Shown: in pieces, positions 25,187-33,232 of the stretch
How the letters are laid out: every line of letters begins with the position of its first letter
Position numbering within the stretch: position 1 is the stretch's first letter
NCBI GenBank assembly: GCA_963818505.1
Contig: CAWFSJ010000001.1
Span: 372,001 to 436,000, forward strand
From: JADKAV01 sp963818505
GTDB taxonomy: Bacteria > Actinomycetota > Actinomycetes > S36-B12 > UBA10799
Direction: 5' to 3'
DNA length: 64,000 nucleotides
The notes under the pieces: generated by a model
Told to the model about the DNA's origin: nothing
Seen by the model: only the letters and a program-made list of their open reading frames with translations
The model's database searches: none
Made by a program: the position numbers and the translations under genes

Positions 25187-25741
25187 GTGACCACGAACCG
25201 CGAGCAGTTCTCCGAAGCCATTGCGGCGATCGGTGATGTCGTGGTGCATCCCGAGATCGAGATCAGCGAGGCCCCCGCGCCCGGCCGGTTGGCACCCTTC
25301 GCGCATGCCGTCACCGCCCAGATCGGACTCGATCCGGAGGTGGGTTCCGGGCGCTTCGTGTTACTGCACGACCCGACGCACCCACCGGCTTGGGACTCCG
25401 ACTGCCGTGTCGTTGTCTATGTCGAAGCTGACATCGACGCTGAGATGGAACAGGACCAACTGCTCACCGACGTGGGCTGGACCTGGGTCCAGGAGTGCCT
25501 CGCGGACGCCGGGCTGGGCTACCAAGCCCTCGGCGGCACGGTGACCGCCACCCGATCGACTTCTTACGAGGCCCTGTCGGCCCGCGGACACGAGAACAGC
25601 ATCCAGATTCGCGCGTCCTGGTCACCCGAACGGGTGAGCGATGTACCGGAGCACTACGGGGTGTGGCTGGACCTCATGCAGACCTGCGCGGGGCTGCCAC
25701 CGCACCATCCGGGGGTCAGCCATATAGGTGACATCTCCTGA
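25187..25741 (+). CDS. DUF3000 family protein
   Basis: 184 residues from a leaderless GTG (TATGGT at 25175-25180, then 6 nt). Family features are EIEISEAPAPGRLAPFAHAV, GRFVLLHDPTHPPAWDSD, VGWTWVQECL and IQIRASWSP. DUF3000 is an actinobacterial single-domain protein of unknown function found between hemE and ribonuclease D genes. The position here is the same, which supports the call. Cytosolic, no catalytic motif apparent. Confidence 0.9.
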   Translation: MTTNREQFSEAIAAIGDVVVHPEIEISEAPAPGRLAPFAHAVTAQIGLDPEVGSGRFVLLHDPTHPPAWDSDCRVVVYVEADIDAEMEQDQLLTDVGWTWVQECLADAGLGYQALGGTVTATRSTSYEALSARGHENSIQIRASWSPERVSDVPEHYGVWLDLMQTCAGLPPHHPGVSHIGDIS

Positions 25742-25814
25742 TCGGATCGGCCCCGGCTAAAGTCGCGTGCCCTGAGCGTCGATGCACTGATTACCACCAG
25801 TGCAGGAGGTCATC

Positions 25815-26411
25815 ATGGGTGCTGTCGTCGTACTGCCGACAATGTCCGTGGCAACTCCGCGCCGGACGCGGGTCACGAGCCTGTTCATCGGCGAAAGCCA
25901 CACACATGACCTGGCAGACGCGGCCAAGAACCTGGGCGCGAGCACGACTGTCATGGCCACTGCCCACGAGGCCAAGCACTACGCCGACCGAAGTTCCGCA
26001 CCCGACACGTGCTTCGTCGTCACTCCACTGTCCGACGGTCCGGTCCTTCCCCTCATCCGCATGTTGAGGCAACGCGGATGGATGCAGGTCGGAGTCCTCT
26101 CGGGCAAAGCTGATGCGCGAGCCATCCATTCGGCTCTGCTGACCGGCGTCCGGATGGTCGTGGTGCGACCGGCCGAGTCCCCTGCCAGGCGTCGGGTCAA
26201 TCCGTCGAAGGACGGCATTCGCATCAGCGCACGCGAACTCGAGGTCCTGACGATGGTGGCCGATGGCCAGACCAACCGCGAGATCGGCGAGCACCTCGGG
26301 CTGTCAGCGCTCACCGTCAAGTCGCACCTTGCCCGCATCGCCCGCAAACTCGGCTCTGGGGACAGGGCCCAGATGGTGGCCACCGCGATCCGCAGGGGCT
26401 ACATAGGCTGA
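25815..26411 (+). CDS. WhiI-like atypical orphan response regulator
   Basis: 198 residues from ATG 25815 with AGGAGG 5 nt upstream. The C-terminal LuxR HTH is intact: ISARELEVLTMVADGQTNRE, LSALTVKSHLARIARKLG. The N-terminal receiver-like domain lacks phosphorylation chemistry: there is GESH where the acidic pair should be, VVTPLSDG in place of the phospho-Asp strand, and Arg (VVVRP) at the Lys position. No kinase gene is adjacent. Gene order (hemE, DUF3000, this, RNase D, thiolase) matches, from memory, Streptomyces whiI, a sporulation regulator with a similarly degenerate receiver. It probably responds to something other than phosphorylation. Confidence 0.85.
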   Translation: MGAVVVLPTMSVATPRRTRVTSLFIGESHTHDLADAAKNLGASTTVMATAHEAKHYADRSSAPDTCFVVTPLSDGPVLPLIRMLRQRGWMQVGVLSGKADARAIHSALLTGVRMVVVRPAESPARRRVNPSKDGIRISARELEVLTMVADGQTNREIGEHLGLSALTVKSHLARIARKLGSGDRAQMVATAIRRGYIG

Positions 26412-26453
26412 GCCTGCGCCATCCTGGCCACCTGCATGCGTAGGTTGGCTTCC

Positions 26454-27599
26454 GTGAGTACTTCGCAGGCAGGGGCCCCCGCAGTGGTGGGCTCCCCGGA
26501 TGCACTGCACACCGCTGTCGAGTCTCTTGCGCACGCCACGGGCCCCATCGGGGTGGATGCGGAGCGTGCCGGCAGCTACCGCTACAGCCAGCGCGCGTAT
26601 CTGATACAGGTCTACCGACCCGGGGCTCCCGTGCTGTTGCTCGACCCGATCCCACTGGCGGATCTGCGCGAGCTGTGCGCAGTGCTCGACGATGCCGAGT
26701 GGGTGATGCAGGCCGCCCATAACGACCTGGACTGCCTGGCCGAGATCGGCCTGCGACCCAAAGCCCTGTTCGACACGGAGGTCGCCGCCCAACTGCTCGG
26801 CATGGAGAAGGTCGGGCTCGCGTCACTGGTTGAGTCCGAACTCGGGCGCACGATGCGCAAGTCGCACGGGCAGGCGGACTGGTCGCGTCGGCCACTGCGT
26901 CCTAGTTGGCTGGATTACGCGGCCCTGGACGTCGAGGTTCTGCCAGACCTGCGCGAGTCCCTGGCCGCGCGCCTGGAGGAGGCCGGCAAGACGCAGTGGG
27001 CGGCTGCGGAGTTCACCCACCAGATGCGAGAGCGAACCCCACCGGACCCCGAGCAGAGATGGCGACGGACCAACGGTGCCGGACGGTTGCGCACGGACGC
27101 GCAGCGAGGGGCTCTGCGCGCCCTCTGGTTCACCCGCGATGAACTCGCCCGCGAGCGTGACGTCGCAGTCCACCGGATCCTTCGCGATCCGGTCATGGTC
27201 GACGTCGCCAAGGCGCTGCCAACCGACATCGAGCAACTGCGCGCTGTCAGTGACGTGCCGGAACCGGTGCTGCGTCACCATGCCCGCTGGCTGGACGCGG
27301 TAGCCCGCGGGATCGCTGATCCGGTGCGACCGCTGCCTCGCACCGACGGTCCCCCGGCTCGCACCTTGAAGGCCTGGGAGCAGCGCGACCCACAGGCGGC
27401 CGTGCGCTGGGTGGCCCTGCGCGAAGCTGTGACGCAGCGCGCCCTGGACTTGCAGGTCTGGACCCAGACGCTGCTGGCCCCGGATGTCGTGGCCGACCTT
27501 GCGTGGAACGAGCCGACCGACGTGGCGCAGCGCATGCGAGAACTCGGCGTGCGGGATTGGCAGATCGAGCACACATTGGATCTGTTCGAACCGAAGTAG
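26454..27599 (+). CDS. rnd: Ribonuclease D (DEDD exonuclease with HRDC domain)
   Basis: 381 residues from GTG 26454 (TAGGTT 7 nt upstream, leaderless type; the ATG at 26436 overlaps that promoter). Exonuclease motifs: GVDAERAGSYRYSQRAYLIQ (Asp/Glu of Exo I), AHNDLDCL (Exo II Asp) and LDYAALDVEVLPDL (Exo III Tyr/Asp). An HRDC domain follows at about 205-285 (LWFTRDELARERDVAVHRIL). The enzyme trims the 3' ends of tRNAs and other structured RNAs in E. coli. The C-terminal ~90 residues are typical of actinobacterial forms. Confidence 0.94.
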   Translation: MSTSQAGAPAVVGSPDALHTAVESLAHATGPIGVDAERAGSYRYSQRAYLIQVYRPGAPVLLLDPIPLADLRELCAVLDDAEWVMQAAHNDLDCLAEIGLRPKALFDTEVAAQLLGMEKVGLASLVESELGRTMRKSHGQADWSRRPLRPSWLDYAALDVEVLPDLRESLAARLEEAGKTQWAAAEFTHQMRERTPPDPEQRWRRTNGAGRLRTDAQRGALRALWFTRDELARERDVAVHRILRDPVMVDVAKALPTDIEQLRAVSDVPEPVLRHHARWLDAVARGIADPVRPLPRTDGPPARTLKAWEQRDPQAAVRWVALREAVTQRALDLQVWTQTLLAPDVVADLAWNEPTDVAQRMRELGVRDWQIEHTLDLFEPK

Positions 27600-27604
27600 C
27601 CCCC

Positions 27605-27620
27605 ACCGCGATGTCGCGGT
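27605..27620. terminator. GC-rich hairpin after rnd
   Basis: ACCGCGATGTCGCGGT forms a 7-bp stem with a 2-nt centre, 6 bp after the rnd stop and flanked by C-rich runs. There is no T-tract, so it could be a weak terminator or an operator half of the fadAB control region. Low certainty. Confidence 0.35.
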
Positions 27621-27640
27621 ACCCCCTCCCGGCATGTTGC

Positions 27641-27652
27641 TACTGGCGAGTA
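27641..27652. promoter_or_regulatory. Palindromic operator upstream of beta-oxidation operon
   Basis: TACTGGCGAGTA (TACT-N4-AGTA) sits within GTTGCTACTGGCGAGTAAC at 27636-27654, 47 bp before the thiolase start codon. This half-site spacing fits a TetR-family fatty-acid or acyl-CoA responsive repressor, which commonly controls actinobacterial beta-oxidation genes. The regulator itself is not in the window. Confidence 0.5.
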
Positions 27653-27698
27653 ACATAATGCCCAAACTGGGTTTCCATATGCCCCGCAGGAGGTCGTG

Positions 27699-28901
27699 AT
27701 GCCACAGGCTGGTCGCAATGTCGTTCTCGTAGACGGAGCCCGAACACCGTTCGGCAAGTCCGGGCCCAAGGGCCTCTACGCCGAAACCCGCGCCGACGAC
27801 ATGGTCGTGCGCGTGATTCGGGAACTGATCCGGCGCAATCCCAACTTGCCGCCGGAGCGCATCGATGAGGTAGCGATTGCGGCAACCACTCAGATCGGCG
27901 ACCAAGGACTGACCATCGGGCGAAGCGCCGCACTGCTGGCAGGGCTGCCGAAGTCGGTACCCGGCTACTCGATCGACCGGATGTGCGCAGGAGCCCTGAC
28001 AGCGGCGACGTCGGTGTCCGCCGGAATCGGCGTGGGTGCCTACGACGTGGCCGTCGCCGCCGGGGTCGAGCACATGGGCCGCCACCCCATGGGAGAGGGT
28101 GTGGATCCCAACCCCCGCTTCCTGGCGGAGAAGATCGTCGACCCGGAGGCGTTGCTGATGGGCAAGACCGCCGAGAACCTACACGACCGGTTCCCGCAGC
28201 TGACCAAGGAACGCTCCGACGCATTCGCCGTGGCCTCCCAGGAGAAGACCGCAAAGGCCTACGCCGACGGGAAGATCCAGCCGGACCTGGTACCCATGTC
28301 GTTGCGATCAGCTGAGAAGGGCTACGGCCTGGCCACCGTGGACGAGCCCCCGCGACCCGGGACGTCCATGGAATCGCTGGCTGCCCTGAAGACACCCTTC
28401 CGCCCGCACGGGCGGGTCACAGCGGGCAACGCCGCAGGGCTCAACGACGGTGCCACCGGCGCGATTCTTGCTGCCGAGGAAGTGGCCGACGAACTGGGTC
28501 TGGACAAGAAGCTGCGCATGGTCTCCTTCGCGTTCGCCGGTGTGGAGCCCGAAGTCATGGGTTACGGACCGGTGCCGAGCACCGAAAAGGCTCTGGCCAA
28601 AGCCGGACTCAGCATCGACGACATCGGAATGTTCGAGATCAACGAGGCGTTCGCGGTGCAGGTTCTCAGCTTCCTGGACCACTACGGCATCCCCGACGAC
28701 GACGCCAGAGTGAACCCGATGGGTGGGGCGATCGCGGTCGGGCACCCACTGGCCTCCAGCGGCATCCGTCTGATGACCTACCTGGCCCGGGACTTCGCCG
28801 ACCACCCGGAGGTCCGGTACGGGATCACGACCATGTGCATCGGCCTTGGAATGGGCGGCACGGTCATCTGGGAGAACCCCAACTACAAGCAGGAGGCCTG
28901 A
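27699..28901 (+). CDS. fadA: Acetyl-CoA C-acyltransferase (thiolase)
   Basis: 400 residues from ATG 27699 with AGGAGG 5 nt upstream. Catalytic residues: Cys in SIDRMCAGALTA (acyl acceptor), NEAFAVQ, His in GGAIAVGHPLASSG, and Cys in TMCIGLGMGG. The enzyme cleaves 3-ketoacyl-CoA to acetyl-CoA plus shortened acyl-CoA. It is followed after 4 bp by the multifunctional hydratase/dehydrogenase, forming the FadA/FadB-type beta-oxidation complex. Cytosolic. Confidence 0.95.
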   Translation: MPQAGRNVVLVDGARTPFGKSGPKGLYAETRADDMVVRVIRELIRRNPNLPPERIDEVAIAATTQIGDQGLTIGRSAALLAGLPKSVPGYSIDRMCAGALTAATSVSAGIGVGAYDVAVAAGVEHMGRHPMGEGVDPNPRFLAEKIVDPEALLMGKTAENLHDRFPQLTKERSDAFAVASQEKTAKAYADGKIQPDLVPMSLRSAEKGYGLATVDEPPRPGTSMESLAALKTPFRPHGRVTAGNAAGLNDGATGAILAAEEVADELGLDKKLRMVSFAFAGVEPEVMGYGPVPSTEKALAKAGLSIDDIGMFEINEAFAVQVLSFLDHYGIPDDDARVNPMGGAIAVGHPLASSGIRLMTYLARDFADHPEVRYGITTMCIGLGMGGTVIWENPNYKQEA

Positions 28902-28905
28902 GACC

Positions 28906-31047
28906 ATGACCGAGAGCATCTCCAAGCCCATCCCGCAGTCCCCTGAGGACGCAGCACTGGACGAGTCGATCCAGTTCGCCGACGAGGTGGTCACCCACGC
29001 CAAACTGCGAATGGTCGAACTGCCCCTCGGGGCCGGTATCGCAGCGGTCATCACCTTGGACAACGGGTTCGACCACACCAAGCCGAACACCTTTGGCCCA
29101 GGCGGTCTGATCGAACTCAAGGCGGCCATCACACAGGCACAGTCCGAACCGGGACTCGCGGCGATCTGCGTGGTGGGCAAACCCTTCATCTTCGCGGTCG
29201 GCGCCGACCTCAGTGGCGTCCCCCGTCTGACCGACCGCGGCCAAGCCGTGGCGATGGGCAGGCTCGGCCACGAAGTGCTCGGGATGCTCGGGGACTCCAA
29301 GGTCCCTACGTTCGCCTTCATCAACGGTGCGGCCATGGGCGGCGGCGTGGAGGTTGCGCTGCACTGCTCGTACCGCACAATCTCATCGGGTGCGGCGGCG
29401 TTCAGCCTGCCCGAGGTGTTCCTCGGACTGATCCCCGGCTGGGGTGGCGCCTACTTGCTGCCCAACCTGATCGGCCCGGAGAAGGCGTGCACGGTCATCG
29501 TGGAGAACCCACTGGCCCAGAACCGGCAGTTGAAGCCCAAGCAGGTCCTGGAACTCGGCATCGCAGACGCCATGTTCGAGCCGGCCGATTTCCTCGAGGA
29601 GTCGTTGACGTGGGCAGCCCGGGTCGTCACCGGCGACCTCGTGGTGGAACGCCCTCAGATCGACCGCGGCGCTGCCTGGGACGAGGCCGTGGGCAAGGTC
29701 CGTGCCGGCCTCGACGCCCGGCTCAAGGGCGCTACACCTGCGCCCTACCGTGCCCTGGACCTCATCGCTACAGCGAAGACCGCCACCCAGGCCGAGGGGT
29801 TCGCAGCCGAGGACGAGGCACTTGCCGACCTGATCATGGGCGACGACCTCCGGTCGGGTCTGTACTCGTTCGACCTCGTCCAGAAACGCGCCAAGCGTCC
29901 CGTCGGCGCTCCTGACAAGAAGCTGGCGCGTCCCGTGACGAAGGTCGGCGTGGTCGGAGCCGGACTCATGGCCAGCCAGATGGCGCTGCTGTTCGCACAG
30001 CGCCTGCAGGTGCCTGTGGTGATGACCGACCTCGACCAGGCCCGGGTGGACAAGGGCCTGGCCTACGCACACTCCGAGATCGACAAACTCGCCGCGAGAG
30101 GCCGGGTCAACTCGGACAAGGCGAACAGGCTCAAGGCCCTGATCACCGGTTCGGCCACGAAGGACGCCTTCGCTGATGCCGACTTCGTGATCGAGGCCGT
30201 GTTCGAGGACCTGTCGGTCAAGCAGCAGGTCTTCGCCGAGGTCGAGGCTGTCGTACGACCGGACACGATCCTGGCCACGAACACCTCCTCCTTGTCCGTG
30301 ACAGAGATGGCCAGCGGACTGGCCCACCCCGAGCGGGTCGTAGGGTTCCACTTCTTCAACCCGGTGGCAGTGATGCCTCTGCTGGAGATCGTGCGTGCCG
30401 AGCAGACGGATGACTCGACACTGGCCACCGCGTTCGTGGTCGGCAAGTCACTGAAGAAGTCCTGTGTTCTGGTCAAGGATGCCCCCGCGTTCGTCGTGAA
30501 CCGGCTGCTCACCCGCTTCCTGGGCGAGGTCACGAAGTCTGTGGATGAGGGCACGCCCTTCGAGGTGGCAGACAAGGCCCTCGATCCGCTCGGCCTTCCG
30601 ATGTCGCCGTTCACGTTGCTGCAGCTCGTGGGGCCGGCCGTCGCCTACCACGTGTCGGAGACGATGCACGAGGCCTACCCGGACCGTTTCTACGTCTCGG
30701 AGAACCTGAAGAAGATCGTCGATGCCGGCAAGAGCGCTATCTGGACCTACGACACCGGTACCCCCGAAGTGGATCCCGAGGTGGCCGCGCTCTTCGCGCA
30801 AGGTGACGCACCTCTGAGCGAGGAACAGGTTCGAGACCGGGCGCTCACCGCACTGGCCGAGGAGATCCGGCTGATGCTCGACGAGGGGGTAGTGGCCGAG
30901 GCACAGGACATCGACCTGTGCATGATCCTGGGAGCCGGATGGCCTTTCCACCTCGGTGGCGTGACCCCGTACCTGGACCGGGTGGATGTCAGCGAAGAGG
31001 TGACCGGCAAGCGGTTCCTGCCCGCAGGGGTGGCCAGCCTGCCGTAG
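28906..31047 (+). CDS. fadB: Fatty acid oxidation multifunctional enzyme (enoyl-CoA hydratase / 3-hydroxyacyl-CoA dehydrogenase)
   Basis: 713 residues from ATG 28906 (AGGAGG about 9 nt upstream, inside the end of fadA). The N-terminal crotonase domain (about 30-250) has the oxyanion elements FAVGADLSG and FINGAAMGGGVEVALHC and catalytic Glu in LPEVFLGLIPGWGG. The dehydrogenase Rossmann motif VGVVGAGLMASQMALLFAQR is at about 343-362, followed by the HAD signature GFHFFNPVAVMPLLEIV and the C-terminal domain with DAPAFVVNRLLTRFL. It turns enoyl-CoA into 3-ketoacyl-CoA, which FadA cleaves. Confidence 0.95.
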   Translation: MTESISKPIPQSPEDAALDESIQFADEVVTHAKLRMVELPLGAGIAAVITLDNGFDHTKPNTFGPGGLIELKAAITQAQSEPGLAAICVVGKPFIFAVGADLSGVPRLTDRGQAVAMGRLGHEVLGMLGDSKVPTFAFINGAAMGGGVEVALHCSYRTISSGAAAFSLPEVFLGLIPGWGGAYLLPNLIGPEKACTVIVENPLAQNRQLKPKQVLELGIADAMFEPADFLEESLTWAARVVTGDLVVERPQIDRGAAWDEAVGKVRAGLDARLKGATPAPYRALDLIATAKTATQAEGFAAEDEALADLIMGDDLRSGLYSFDLVQKRAKRPVGAPDKKLARPVTKVGVVGAGLMASQMALLFAQRLQVPVVMTDLDQARVDKGLAYAHSEIDKLAARGRVNSDKANRLKALITGSATKDAFADADFVIEAVFEDLSVKQQVFAEVEAVVRPDTILATNTSSLSVTEMASGLAHPERVVGFHFFNPVAVMPLLEIVRAEQTDDSTLATAFVVGKSLKKSCVLVKDAPAFVVNRLLTRFLGEVTKSVDEGTPFEVADKALDPLGLPMSPFTLLQLVGPAVAYHVSETMHEAYPDRFYVSENLKKIVDAGKSAIWTYDTGTPEVDPEVAALFAQGDAPLSEEQVRDRALTALAEEIRLMLDEGVVAEAQDIDLCMILGAGWPFHLGGVTPYLDRVDVSEEVTGKRFLPAGVASLP

Positions 31048-31054
31048 GCAACGC

Positions 31055-33211
31055 TCAACGCATCGCCGACGCCTCCAGCAGACCGGCCACGGACTCTGGG
31101 GGCGTCGGCGCGCTGTTGACAAATCCCTGAACCTCGTCGCAGCCCAACCCGGCCAGGATCTGCACCTGCTCGCTCGTCTCCACCCCCGTGGCGATGGCGC
31201 GGATACCGAGGTCGTGAGCCACGGTCACGATGGCCGCGACGATCACCAGATCCTCCCGGCTGTCGCCCAGATCGTTGATCAGGCTACGGTCGATCTTCAC
31301 GTAGTCGGCCGGGATCACCTTCACGGCATCAAGTCCACATCGACCAGCTGCGAACCCGTCGATGCCCACTCGGAAACCGAGGTCGTGCAGACGGTTGAGG
31401 TTCGAGATGGCATCTCCTTCGTGCAGCTGGGGTGAGTCGGCGACCTCGAAGCACAGCCACGATGGATCGGCCCCGTGGTCGCTGACCACGCGAAGCACCT
31501 CGTCGGCGAACCCGTCGGTGCACAGTTGGCTCAAAGATGTGTTCAGGTGCACCCGCAGGCGCAGGCCTTGTCGTGCCCACAGGGCTTGGTCGCGCAACGC
31601 CACCTCCAGGACCCGACGGCCCAGTTCGGGCATGAGTCCGTTGTCCTCCGCGGCGCGGATGAAGTCGACCGCAGGCACGGGCGGATCGGCGCAGATGCGA
31701 ACGAGACCTTCTACCGCGCTCACTTGGCCGTCGCTCACCGCGGTGATCGGCTGATAGTGGACACCTATTCCGTCGCCGGCAAGCCGGTCGCGAAGTTGGG
31801 CCAGTACGTATTGCCGGGAGAGCGCAGCGCTCTCCATCGCGTGTTGATAGACCTCCACGCGGTTGCGCCCAGAGTCCTTGGCGCTGTACATGGCAAGGTC
31901 CGCCCGGCGGACCAGGGTCTCGGGGTCAGCCCCGGGATCCGTTGTCAGGGCGACCCCGACGGAGATGCCCAAGCGCACATCCCGCTCCTGCACGACGAAC
32001 GGCTCGCGCATTCCTGCCAGAATCCGCAGGCCCAACTCGGATGCTCGGTCGGAGTCGGCCAACCCCTCAGCCACGACCACGAACTCGTCACCCCCGAGTC
32101 GTGCCACGAAACCGGGCTCCCCGACTTCTCGGGACAGCCTGCGTGAGGCCTCCACAAGCACCGCGTCCCCGCAACTGTGTCCAAGTGTGTCGTTGACGCC
32201 CTTGAACCCGTCGAGGTCGCAGAAGAGCACGGCCAAGACCCGCCCGGTGGTCCACAACCTATTGATCGCGGCTTCGAGCAGCGGGTTCAGGGCATGACGG
32301 TTGGGAAGCCCGGTAAGCGCGTCGTGCTCGGCCTGCTGGATCAAGCGGGATTCGGCCTCGCGTCGCGCTGTCCTGTCCTCAAGGACTGCGATGGCGAAAG
32401 CCCCGTCGTAGTCGGTGGCCTGCAGGACCGACACCGTGGCTTGGACCCAGAGGACTTCGCCCCCGCCGGTGACCATCCTGATCTCACGGGATCTGCCGTC
32501 GGCGACCAAGTGATCACCCGGATGCAGGTAGTCCGCCAGCTGCGTGCCGCGCAGGTCCGCCAGCGTTACCCCCAGTAGGTGGGCCATCGCTTGATTGGCA
32601 TCGACCAGTGGGCCGGGCCCCACCTCCGTCACTGTCAGCCGAGCCATCGGAACAGGCGAGGAGTCGAACATCATGCGCAGTAGGCGGTCGCGGTGGCGGT
32701 GTCCCCCGATGTCCAGCGCGACCATTCCCACGGCACGTTCGTCGCCGGACTTCGTGGGGAACTTCGAGGCCATCAGAGTCCATCTGTGACCCCCGCCGGT
32801 GACCGGAAGCGTGAACACCCGCGGGGTCTGCGCGTCCAGCACAGCGAGGTCCTGTTCGACCATCAATTGACCGTGGCGTCCCAGCAGGTCGGGCCATGCT
32901 CGACCCACGATCTCGTCGGTCTCCAACCCGAGCAGGCGGCTCAGCGCGTCGGAGGCGCACACGACACGGCTGACACCCTGCGAGTCGTACTGGGTCACGG
33001 TAACGACCGCGGCGCTGTCATGAAGTGCCTCGCCGATTCCGTCGCCCCTCGGGACGCCGAGCGCCGCGAGCACCGCAGCAGCGACGATGACAGCAACGCT
33101 CACGGCCAATGGGGCAGACAGCCAATTGCCGATGGCCAAGGCGGTCAGCGCCAGCACAGCGAACCAGGCGCCGTCGATTGGCGGAATCGACCGGACATCT
33201 CCGGCGGTCAT
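31055..33211 (-). CDS. PAS-GGDEF-EAL protein with degenerate EAL domain
   Basis: 718 residues from a leaderless ATG (TACTTT 6 nt upstream). Two or three N-terminal membrane helices, then two PAS domains (about 65-290), GGDEF with intact catalytic loop ARLGGDEFVVV and AMYSAKDSGRN, and a C-terminal EAL-like domain. The EAL is altered: EGLVR for EALVR, IDGFAAG for DDFGTG (second metal Asp lost) and ATGVET for AEGVET (Glu lost). It keeps Lys in VKIDRSLI. Diguanylate cyclase activity is expected; phosphodiesterase activity is doubtful. No RxxD I-site is seen before GGDEF. Confidence 0.9.
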   Translation of the reverse strand: MTAGDVRSIPPIDGAWFAVLALTALAIGNWLSAPLAVSVAVIVAAAVLAALGVPRGDGIGEALHDSAAVVTVTQYDSQGVSRVVCASDALSRLLGLETDEIVGRAWPDLLGRHGQLMVEQDLAVLDAQTPRVFTLPVTGGGHRWTLMASKFPTKSGDERAVGMVALDIGGHRHRDRLLRMMFDSSPVPMARLTVTEVGPGPLVDANQAMAHLLGVTLADLRGTQLADYLHPGDHLVADGRSREIRMVTGGGEVLWVQATVSVLQATDYDGAFAIAVLEDRTARREAESRLIQQAEHDALTGLPNRHALNPLLEAAINRLWTTGRVLAVLFCDLDGFKGVNDTLGHSCGDAVLVEASRRLSREVGEPGFVARLGGDEFVVVAEGLADSDRASELGLRILAGMREPFVVQERDVRLGISVGVALTTDPGADPETLVRRADLAMYSAKDSGRNRVEVYQHAMESAALSRQYVLAQLRDRLAGDGIGVHYQPITAVSDGQVSAVEGLVRICADPPVPAVDFIRAAEDNGLMPELGRRVLEVALRDQALWARQGLRLRVHLNTSLSQLCTDGFADEVLRVVSDHGADPSWLCFEVADSPQLHEGDAISNLNRLHDLGFRVGIDGFAAGRCGLDAVKVIPADYVKIDRSLINDLGDSREDLVIVAAIVTVAHDLGIRAIATGVETSEQVQILAGLGCDEVQGFVNSAPTPPESVAGLLEASAMR

Positions 33212-33232
33212 GCACTTAAAGTAGCGGGGTGC

